Below are positions 13,925 through 19,263 of a DNA stretch of 19,263 bases, piece by piece. Position 1 is the stretch's first letter; every line of letters begins with the position of its first letter. The stretch is from an uncultured Alphaproteobacteria bacterium (GTDB taxonomy: Bacteria > Pseudomonadota > Alphaproteobacteria > Micropepsales > Micropepsaceae). The position numbers and the translations under genes were made by a program. A model generated the notes under the pieces. That model searched no databases. It had not been told where the DNA came from and saw nothing but the letters and a program-made list of their open reading frames with translations. Location: contig CAIXUE010000244.1 in assembly GCA_903922545.1 (NCBI GenBank), positions 1 through 19,263 of the forward strand, written 5' to 3'.

Positions 13925-14860
13925 ATGTCTGAACTTCCCCCCGATATTTCCGTCGCGCCCAAAGGCGATTTTGTGCTGCCCTTCGATATTATGGCCGCGG
14001 GCGTGCGCGGCCGGCTGGTGCGGCTGGACCTGGCTTCGGCGCGGGCGCTGTCGGCGCACGCCTTGCCCGAAGCCGCCAGCCGGGTGGTGGGCGAGGCCTT
14101 GGCCCTCAGTGCGCTGCTGGGCACCGCACTCAAGCTGGACGGGCGGTTGACGGTGCAGACAAAATCCGATGGGCCGCTCGATTTGGCAGCGGCCGATTAC
14201 TATGGCGGCGAGGGTCGCGGGGTGCGCGGCTATGCGCGGCTGGATGCGGACCGTTTTGCGGCCTTGAAAAATCCGGATTTCGCCGCCCTGGCCGGCAAGG
14301 GCTCGCTGGCTATCACGATTGAGCCGCAGCGGGGCGGCCAGACCTATCAGGGTATCGTGGGCCTGTCGCCGGAAGGCCTTGCCGCGTCGGCGGAAAGCTA
14401 TTTCACCCAATCCGAGCAATTGCCCACGGTAATCCGGCTGGCGGCGGCGCCGCTTTACAAAGCAGGCGAGAAACAGCCGCACTGGCAGGCCGCTGGTCTG
14501 ATGCTGCAGATGACACCCGAATCCGCCAAACCAGGCGCCGCTCCCGAAGAAGCGCAAACCAGCGATGACTGGCAGCGGCTGTCGCTGATCCTGAAGACGG
14601 TGGAAGACCTGGAATTGCTGGATACCGAGCTGGCGCCGGAGCGGGTGCTGTGGCGGCTGTTCCATGAAGACGAAGTGCGGGTGCAGCAACCGTTGCCCAT
14701 CGCGTTCCGCTGCGATTGCGATGCGGCGCGCATTGTCACGGTGCTGAAGTCTTATGCCCCGGAAGAACGCGCCAGTCTTGCCGATCCGGATGGCATCATC
14801 CGTGCGCGCTGCGAATTTTGTGGCACGACGCATGAGGTCGCGCCTGATGCTTTAGGTTGA
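13925..14860 (+). CDS. hslO: Redox-regulated chaperone Hsp33
   Basis: A 311-residue Hsp33. This cytoplasmic holdase is switched on when oxidants release zinc from its four-cysteine centre. The cysteines are Cys263-x-Cys265 (FRCDCDAAR) and Cys296-x-x-Cys299 (RARCEFCGTTH), in the expected CxC...CxxC order. The N-terminal core has SDGPLDLAAADYY (81-93) and a region rich in GG/GQ with QTYQGIVGLS (139-148). I start at 13925 because the upstream in-frame residues are not family-like. The gene is separated from argF by the antisense 173-residue gene. Its final TTA GGT TGA overlaps the argE stop by nine bases. Confidence 0.94.
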   Translation: MSELPPDISVAPKGDFVLPFDIMAAGVRGRLVRLDLASARALSAHALPEAASRVVGEALALSALLGTALKLDGRLTVQTKSDGPLDLAAADYYGGEGRGVRGYARLDADRFAALKNPDFAALAGKGSLAITIEPQRGGQTYQGIVGLSPEGLAASAESYFTQSEQLPTVIRLAAAPLYKAGEKQPHWQAAGLMLQMTPESAKPGAAPEEAQTSDDWQRLSLILKTVEDLELLDTELAPERVLWRLFHEDEVRVQQPLPIAFRCDCDAARIVTVLKSYAPEERASLADPDGIIRARCEFCGTTHEVAPDALG

Positions 14861-15994
14861 CGCCTTCGCGATCACTTTCTTCAGGAATTTTTCGCAGGCT
14901 TCCAGTTCACTTAACGCGCAGAATTCATCGGCGCGATGGGCTTGGTCAATGGAGCCGGGGCCGCAGATCACGGCCGGAATGCCATAATTTTGGAAATGGC
15001 CGGCCTCGGTTCCATACGACACTGCTTCCACCCGGTTGGCGCCGGTCAGCTCGCGCGCCAGCAGCACAGCGGGCGATTCCTCATCCATTTTCAGGCCGGG
15101 ATAATGGGCGTGCAATTCCGTGGACAGCGCCGCTTCGGCGGCGCGGGCGCGGTATTTTGGCAGGATCTGCGCTTCGGCGCGCTGCTGGACCGTGTCCAGG
15201 ATTTTTTGCGGATCGCGGTCAGGCAGACAGCGATATTCCCAAGTCACCAGCGCCTCGCGCGCCAGGATATTCACGGCCGTGCCGCCGGAAATCACGGTCG
15301 CCTGTACCGTGGAATGGGGCGGATCAAAGCGCGCATCGGTATCGGCGCGAAGGTCGTTCCACACAGCATCCAGCAGGCTGACATATTCGCCCGCCATCAT
15401 CACGGCATTGGCGCCTTTCTCAGGCGCGCTGGAGTGATGTTCCCGGCCGCAACAGCGTGTCACCAGCTTGGCGCCGCCCTTATGGGCGCCCACCACCGTC
15501 ATCATGGTTGGTTCGCCCACCAGCGCCAAAGCCGGCTTGATGTTCTGCGCCTTCAGGTCTTCCAGCAATCCGGTGACGCCGACACAGCCAACTTCCTCAT
15601 CATAGGACAGGGCGAAATGCAGCGGGCGTTTCAGTTTCGCGGCTGCCATCGCGGGGGCCAGCGACAGCGCCACGCCGACAAAGCCTTTCATGTCACAGGC
15701 GCCGCGGCCGTATAGCTTGCCGTCGCGCACTTCAGCTTTGAAGGGATCACTGGACCAGTCCTGCCCATCCACCGGCACCACATCGGTGTGGCCCGACAGG
15801 ACAATGCCGCCATTGCCCTCCGGTCCGATGGTGGCGAAGAGATTGGCTTTCTTGCCGCTGGCATCATGGGTCAGGCGGCAACGCGCCCCGGATTTTTCCA
15901 GCAGGTTTTGCACAAAGCCGATCAATTCCAGGTTGGAGCCGCGGCTGGTGGTGTCGAATCCGATGAGCGTTTTGACAAGATCGAGCGCGCTCAT
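14852..15994 (-). CDS. argE: Acetylornithine deacetylase
   Basis: A 380-residue M20-family metallohydrolase that removes the acetyl group from N-acetylornithine to give ornithine, the substrate of ArgF. Metal and catalytic residues are visible: His69 and Asp71 in LSGHTDVVPVDG, Asp101 in GRGACDMKG, Glu133-Glu134 in YDEEVGCVG, Glu161 in LVGEPT and His353 in GPGSIDQAHRADEF. The GSIDQAHRADEF ending is typical of ArgE rather than the DapE branch. It starts 10 bases after the folE stop and is probably cotranscribed with it. The presence of ArgE suggests the linear arginine pathway rather than ArgJ-type recycling, though argJ elsewhere cannot be excluded. Confidence 0.93.
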   Translation of the reverse strand: MSALDLVKTLIGFDTTSRGSNLELIGFVQNLLEKSGARCRLTHDASGKKANLFATIGPEGNGGIVLSGHTDVVPVDGQDWSSDPFKAEVRDGKLYGRGACDMKGFVGVALSLAPAMAAAKLKRPLHFALSYDEEVGCVGVTGLLEDLKAQNIKPALALVGEPTMMTVVGAHKGGAKLVTRCCGREHHSSAPEKGANAVMMAGEYVSLLDAVWNDLRADTDARFDPPHSTVQATVISGGTAVNILAREALVTWEYRCLPDRDPQKILDTVQQRAEAQILPKYRARAAEAALSTELHAHYPGLKMDEESPAVLLARELTGANRVEAVSYGTEAGHFQNYGIPAVICGPGSIDQAHRADEFCALSELEACEKFLKKVIAKAST

Positions 15995-16004
15995 GGGTGT
16001 GCTT

Positions 16005-16631
16005 TCAGCGGTCTTCGCGGCTGGCGGGATTGCCGATCACGGCCAGGAATTCGCGCCTTGTGGCTTCGCTGTTGCGGAACGCGCCCAGCATGGTCGAGGT
16101 CACCATGGTGACGCCGGTCTTGTGTACGCCGCGCGTGGTCATGCATTGATGCGCCGCTTCGATCACCACCGCCACGCCCTTGGGCTTGAGTACCTTCTGG
16201 ATGGTGTTGGCGATCTGGGCGTTCATTTTCTCCTGCACCTGCAGCCGGCGGGCATAGGCTTCCACCACACGCGCCAGCTTGGAGATGCCCACCACGCGCT
16301 TGGTCGGCAGATAGCCGACATGGGCGCGGCCGATGATGGGCGCCAGGTGATGCTCGCAATGGCTTTCGAAGCGAATGTCCTTCAGCACCACCATATCGTC
16401 ATAGCCTTCGATCTCCTCGAAGGTGCGCTTGAGATATTCTTCCGGGTCCTGGCCGTAACCGGAAAACCAGTCCTCGAATGCTCTGGCGACGCGCGCCGGC
16501 GTATCCACCAGGCCTTCACGGGCAGGATCGTCGCCGGCCCATTGCAGCAGGGTCTTGACGGCTTTCTCGGCTTGCTCGCGCGTGGGGCGTGCGGACAGCT
16601 TGGCCTTGGGCATTATGATTTTGGGGCTCAT
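16005..16631 (-). CDS. folE: GTP cyclohydrolase I
   Basis: A 208-residue zinc enzyme that converts GTP to dihydroneopterin triphosphate, the first step of tetrahydrofolate synthesis. The zinc ligands are Cys92 and His95 in [11 protein letters not shown] and Cys163 in [40 protein letters not shown] (107-135 region) and [16 protein letters not shown] (44-59) are conserved. This is the zinc-dependent IA type, not FolE2. A second in-frame ATG at codon 7 is possible as start. A TTGCAA inverted repeat (16679-16695) lies in the 72-bp gap before it. argE follows after 10 bases. Confidence 0.95.
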   Translation of the reverse strand: MSPKIIMPKAKLSARPTREQAEKAVKTLLQWAGDDPAREGLVDTPARVARAFEDWFSGYGQDPEEYLKRTFEEIEGYDDMVVLKDIRFESHCEHHLAPIIGRAHVGYLPTKRVVGISKLARVVEAYARRLQVQEKMNAQIANTIQKVLKPKGVAVVIEAAHQCMTTRGVHKTGVTMVTSTMLGAFRNSEATRREFLAVIGNPASREDR

Positions 16632-16678
16632 GCCGGTTCCAGGATCAAGGCCGGATTAAACGCGGCCAGGGCCACGGG

Positions 16679-16695
16679 TTGCAACCATGTTGCAA
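16679..16695. repeat. TTGCAA inverted repeat upstream of folE
   Basis: TTGCAA (16679-16684) and TTGCAA (16690-16695) flank five bases; since TTGCAA is its own complement, the pair is both direct and inverted. It lies 48 bases before the folE start. It has the shape of a dimeric-regulator operator, but I cannot name a protein that binds it. Confidence 0.4.
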
Positions 16696-16703
16696 GTCCG
16701 GAT

Positions 16704-17096
16704 TTAGTGAATCTGCCGCTTTTCGTAGGGGCTTTCCAGCAGAAAGGCCGGAATTTCCGCCTCAAAGGCCTCACCCGAGGCGGCCTTCATCTGGTAGCGG
16801 CCGAACATCAGGCCGGAGGCTGTCTCCAGCGGGCAGCCATGGGTGTATTGGAATTTCTCGCCCGGCGCGATCACCGGCTGGGCGCCCACCACACCGGGGC
16901 CGCGCACTTCGCGCACGATCCCGTTGCCGTCGGTGATGCTCCAATAGCGGGACAAAAGCTGCACCGGTTCCTGGCCGCGATTTTCAATCGTCACCGTATA
17001 GGACCAGACATAGCGCCGGTCGTCCGGATCGGACTGATCGTCGAGATAGGCGGGCTTTACCGCGACGTGAATGGAACGGGTTTCGCGCTCATACAT
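16704..17096 (-). CDS. apaG: ApaG domain protein
   Basis: A 130-residue single-domain ApaG protein with an immunoglobulin-like fold. Visible family signatures are VWSYTVTIENRGQEPVQLLSRYW (29-51), ITDGNGIVREVRGPGVVGAQPVIAPGEKFQYTHGCPL (53-89) and GLMFGRYQM (94-102). ApaG was linked genetically to cobalt/magnesium resistance and diadenosine tetraphosphate levels in enteric bacteria, but its molecular activity is not settled. In many Alphaproteobacteria apaG sits between hslO and metZ; here it is on the opposite strand to hslO. There is no Shine-Dalgarno sequence; a CATAAT six bases before the ATG suggests its own leaderless transcript. Confidence 0.93.
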   Translation of the reverse strand: MYERETRSIHVAVKPAYLDDQSDPDDRRYVWSYTVTIENRGQEPVQLLSRYWSITDGNGIVREVRGPGVVGAQPVIAPGEKFQYTHGCPLETASGLMFGRYQMKAASGEAFEAEIPAFLLESPYEKRQIH

Positions 17097-17102
17097 GTGC
17101 CG

Positions 17103-17130
17103 ATTATGGACCGATTGGACACAGGCGCAA
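17103..17130 (-). promoter_or_regulatory. Candidate leaderless promoter for apaG
   Basis: On the minus strand TTGCGC (17130-17125), 16 bases and CATAAT (17108-17103; five of six matches) end exactly six bases before the apaG ATG. No ribosome-binding site is present. It lies in the 53-bp gap after the OsmC gene, so apaG may be transcribed separately from metZ-osmC. Confidence 0.42.
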
Positions 17131-17149
17131 TGGTAGGTTTTGTCGCTGG

Positions 17150-17584
17150 CTAACGGGGTTCCACATTAACCTGCGTTTTGACGGAATTGGCGATGAAGCA
17201 GGCCTCATGCGCCAGGTGATGGATTTGCGTCAGTGTGGCGGCGTCGGCGCTGCAAACAACCTGAGGGCGCAAAATCACCCGTGCCATCCACCAGTGGCCG
17301 CCATCACTCTCCAGAAAGCCGCTGGCATCGTCCTGGTAAGACTCCACCGTGATTTTCTTTTTGGCGGCGATGGCCAGGAAGCTGAGCATGTGACAGGAGG
17401 ACAGCGCCGCCACCAGCATGTCTTCCGGATCGCCCTTTGCGGCGTCGCCTTTGTAGGCGGGAGAAGCGGAAAAGATCACCGGCGTGCCATTTTTGAACGC
17501 GATGCTGTGATTGCGCGGATAGGTATCATAGGTGAAAGGCGCATCGCCGCACGACCAGCTGAGTGCGATTTTGTGTTCCGCCAT
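17150..17584 (-). CDS. OsmC-family peroxiredoxin-like protein
   Basis: A 144-residue OsmC/Ohr-superfamily protein. These proteins reduce organic hydroperoxides with two cysteines. The peroxidatic cysteine is Cys64 in AALSSCHMLSFLAIAAKK and the resolving one Cys129 in AHEACFIANSVK; both family motifs are present. The N-terminal YPRNHSIAFKNG and SASPAYKGDAAKGDPEDMLVAA are typical of the YhfA/OsmC-like subgroup rather than classical Ohr. Its ATG overlaps the metZ stop (TGATG), so it is coupled to a sulfur-amino-acid gene. Exact substrate is unknown. Confidence 0.9.
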   Translation of the reverse strand: MAEHKIALSWSCGDAPFTYDTYPRNHSIAFKNGTPVIFSASPAYKGDAAKGDPEDMLVAALSSCHMLSFLAIAAKKKITVESYQDDASGFLESDGGHWWMARVILRPQVVCSADAATLTQIHHLAHEACFIANSVKTQVNVEPR

Positions 17585-18777
17585 CAGGCGACCTTCAGCG
17601 CTTGCGCCAGGTCTTCACAAAGGTCATCGGCGTCTTCCAGTCCCACCGACAGGCGCAGCAGGCCCGGCGTCACGCCCAGCGCCATGCGCGCGTCCTCTGT
17701 CAGCTTCTGATGGGTGGTCGTTGTGGGATGGGTGAGAAGGCTTTTGGTGTCGCCGATATTGTTGGAGATGTCGATCAGCTGCAGCGCATTGGCAAGCTGG
17801 AACGCCGCTTTCTTGCCGCCCGCCACTTCAAACGCCACCACGCCGCCGCCGCCATCCATCTGGGCGCGGGCGAGATTGTGCTGCGGATGGTCGGGGCGGA
17901 AAGGATAAAGGACCCGCGTCACCTTGGCATTGCCGGCCAGGAAATCGGCCACCTTCAGCGCGTTTTCGCTATGGGCTTTCATCCGCAGGTCGAGTGTCTC
18001 CAGGCTTTTCAGGTGCAGCCAGGCATTGAAGGGGCTGATGGAAGGGCCGGTGTTGCGAATGAACACCTGAAGCTTCTCATCCAGGAATTTCTGGTCGCAA
18101 AGGATCATGCCGCCCAAAGCGCGGCCCTGGCCGTCAATGAATTTGGTGGTGGAATGCACCACGATATGGGCGCCGAATTCCATCGGCCGCTGCAAGGCCG
18201 GGGTGGCGAAGGCATTGTCCACCACGACCAAGGCGCCATGACGGTTTGCGATCTGGCTGACGGCTTTCAGGTCCACAATCGAAAGCGCGGGGTTGGACGG
18301 GGTTTCCAGGAACAGCATGCGGGTGTTGGGCCGCATCGCCTTTTCCCATTCATTGGGATCTTCGCCATTCACCAGCGTGTGGGTGATGCCAAAGCGCGGC
18401 AGGATCTGTTCCACCACATGCAGGCAGGAGCCGAACATGGCCCGCGCCGCCACGATGTGATCGCCCTGGTTGAGGCCTGACAGCAGCACTGAGGATACGG
18501 CCGCCATGCCGGTGGCCGTGGCACGGCCGACCGCAGCACCTTCCAGCGCCGCCATGCGTTCCTCGAACATCGAAACCGTGGGATTGCCGAAGCGGCTATA
18601 TTGATAGCCGCCGATCTCGCCCTTGAAGCGGGCTTCAGCTTCCTCGGCTGCTTCATAGGCATAACCGGAGGTGAGAAACAGCGCCTCGTCGGTTTCCTGG
18701 AAAGGCGTGCGCACCTGGCCGGCCCGCACTGCCAGGGTGCGCTTCTTCCAGTTTCCGGGTTTTTTGTTGGTGGCCAT
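17584..18777 (-). CDS. metZ: O-succinylhomoserine sulfhydrylase (Cys/Met metabolism PLP enzyme)
   Basis: A 397-residue gamma-family PLP enzyme. MetZ makes homocysteine directly from O-succinylhomoserine and sulfide in methionine synthesis. The PLP lysine is Lys212 in VVHSTTKFIDGQGRALGG, where IDGQGR is typical of MetZ. Other motifs are YSRFGNPT (60-67), ATGMAAV (88-94), ETPSNP (158-163) and VVDNAFATP (185-193). A longer frame could begin at a TTG (18798), but I prefer the ATG at 18777, which has CAGGAAAA before it. A 10-bp inverted repeat lies 33-74 bases upstream in the divergent gap. Cystathionine gamma-synthase activity cannot be fully excluded from sequence. Confidence 0.88.
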   Translation of the reverse strand: MATNKKPGNWKKRTLAVRAGQVRTPFQETDEALFLTSGYAYEAAEEAEARFKGEIGGYQYSRFGNPTVSMFEERMAALEGAAVGRATATGMAAVSSVLLSGLNQGDHIVAARAMFGSCLHVVEQILPRFGITHTLVNGEDPNEWEKAMRPNTRMLFLETPSNPALSIVDLKAVSQIANRHGALVVVDNAFATPALQRPMEFGAHIVVHSTTKFIDGQGRALGGMILCDQKFLDEKLQVFIRNTGPSISPFNAWLHLKSLETLDLRMKAHSENALKVADFLAGNAKVTRVLYPFRPDHPQHNLARAQMDGGGGVVAFEVAGGKKAAFQLANALQLIDISNNIGDTKSLLTHPTTTTHQKLTEDARMALGVTPGLLRLSVGLEDADDLCEDLAQALKVA

Positions 18778-18809
18778 GGAATTTTCCTGTTGAGGCAAGG
18801 TTTTCGCGT

Positions 18810-18851
18810 GCTTGCGGGGCTTGGGTCAAGCTCATTAGACTCCCCGCAAGC
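18810..18851. promoter_or_regulatory. 10-bp inverted repeat in the metZ/sixA divergent region
   Basis: GCTTGCGGGG (18810-18819) and CCCCGCAAGC (18842-18851) are perfect arms around a 22-base loop. The loop holds a smaller CTTG/CAAG hairpin (18820-18830) and, at its edge, a GANTC site (18838-18842). In the metZ transcript it would sit about 33 bases before the ATG. It does not match the SAM-II riboswitch consensus as I know it. No U-tract follows on either strand. Confidence 0.55.
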
Positions 18852-18893
18852 CGCCCATGCGGTACAGGCGGATCAGACGGGCAGGAAAACGGC

Positions 18894-19263
18894 ATGAAGC
18901 GCCTTTATCTTTTGCGCCACGCCAAGGCGGTGCCGGCGGACCCGGAGCTGGACGATCATGCCCGCGTGCTGGCCGTGCGGGGCATGCATGACGCCGCCGC
19001 GATGGCGCGCTATCTGCGCAAGAACAGTTTTGTCCCCGATCTGGTGCTGGTTTCGACGTCCGCCCGCACGCGCCAGACGGCGGAGCTGGTGCTGCGCGAA
19101 ATTGAGTCCAAAGCGGATTATCGCGAGCAGCTTTACCTGGCCGAGCCGGGAAAAATTCTTTCCCTGGTGCAGGCGGCGCCGCAAAACATCGATGGCGTTA
19201 TGGTGGTGGGTCACAATCCGGGTTTGGAAGAGCTGGCCGGTCTGTTGGCGCGCGAGCCGGTGC
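18894..19263 (+). CDS. sixA: SixA-type phosphohistidine phosphatase, N-terminal part (3' end outside window)
   Basis: The first 123 residues of a histidine-phosphatase-superfamily protein. SixA removes phosphate from histidine phosphotransfer domains or, in enteric bacteria, from the nitrogen PTS. The catalytic RH is Arg8-His9 in LYLLRHAKA; a second arginine is in STSARTRQTAE (54-64) and the second histidine is His107 in VVGHNPGLEEL. The short lead-in and small size fit SixA rather than phosphoglycerate mutase. The start has AGGA seven bases upstream; the same CAGGAAAA precedes the divergent metZ. The reading frame is open to the window end. Confidence 0.88.
   Translation, partial: MKRLYLLRHAKAVPADPELDDHARVLAVRGMHDAAAMARYLRKNSFVPDLVLVSTSARTRQTAELVLREIESKADYREQLYLAEPGKILSLVQAAPQNIDGVMVVGHNPGLEELAGLLAREPV

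Noticed and set aside
15690..17153. 487-codon open frame on the plus strand across argE, folE and apaG
   Set aside because: It spans three well-supported minus-strand genes and their gaps; no domain is visible.
18778..18893. SAM-II riboswitch before metZ
   Set aside because: The expected short P1 stem with its conserved loop sequences is not recognizable. The strong repeat present has a longer stem and a 22-base loop. Left as an unexplained element.
1..19263. Mobile elements, prophage genes, CRISPR arrays, toxin-antitoxin or defence genes, tRNAs
   Set aside because: None was seen on either strand; all sizeable frames are accounted for by housekeeping or regulatory genes.

Overview
The window is a gene-dense, GC-rich stretch of an alphaproteobacterial chromosome. 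The assignment rests on gene content: ChpT, the histidine phosphotransferase of the CckA-ChpT-CtrA cell-cycle relay, and GcrA are both essentially restricted to Alphaproteobacteria. The EipA/DUF1134 envelope protein and the argD-argF-hslO and apaG/metZ groupings agree. All genes look like vertically inherited core or near-core genes. I see no insertion sequence, prophage, CRISPR array, tRNA or rRNA.

Layout. (1) 1-2650: the 3' end of secF, eipA, a 79-residue membrane protein, cysQ, then chpT. A perfect CtrA box lies between the divergent cysQ and chpT. (2) 2771-4013: a CheY-like single-domain regulator and cheR, one base apart, downstream of chpT. (3) 4010-6123 (minus): a family VIII esterase/beta-lactamase-like hydrolase coupled to kdoO, a Kdo hydroxylase that modifies lipopolysaccharide. 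(4) 6184-9470: arfB ribosome rescue factor, then phoR, phoU and phoB. No pst transporter genes lie between them; three 11-bp Pho-box-like repeats sit at the phoR/phoU junction. (5) 9578-10529 (minus): gcrA followed by a glutathione peroxidase. (6) 10736-13310: a small secreted protein, then argD-argF. (7) 13302-14860: an unknown membrane-anchored protein (minus) and hslO (Hsp33). (8) 14852-18777 (minus): metZ, an OsmC-family gene, apaG, folE and argE, all in one direction. (9) 18894-end: the 5' part of a SixA-type histidine phosphatase.

Themes. Cell-cycle control (chpT with a CtrA box; gcrA with a DnaA-box-like site and a GANTC site upstream), phosphate control (phoR-phoU-phoB), arginine synthesis (argD, argF, argE), thiol and oxidative defence (gpx, OsmC, Hsp33) and envelope upkeep (secF, eipA, kdoO) dominate. 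No stretch above about 210 bp lacks a gene. Packing is extreme: five convergent gene pairs overlap at their stop codons, several same-strand pairs overlap in TGATG or ATGA junctions, and three genes have a -10-like hexamer exactly six bases before the ATG, suggesting leaderless mRNAs.

I did not find a clearly new multi-gene system. The most interesting signals are regulatory: the CtrA box that contains the cysQ ribosome-binding site, the Pho-box triplet, a 10-bp inverted repeat between metZ and sixA, a hairpin over the gcrA/gpx junction, and the kdoO-hydrolase couplet.
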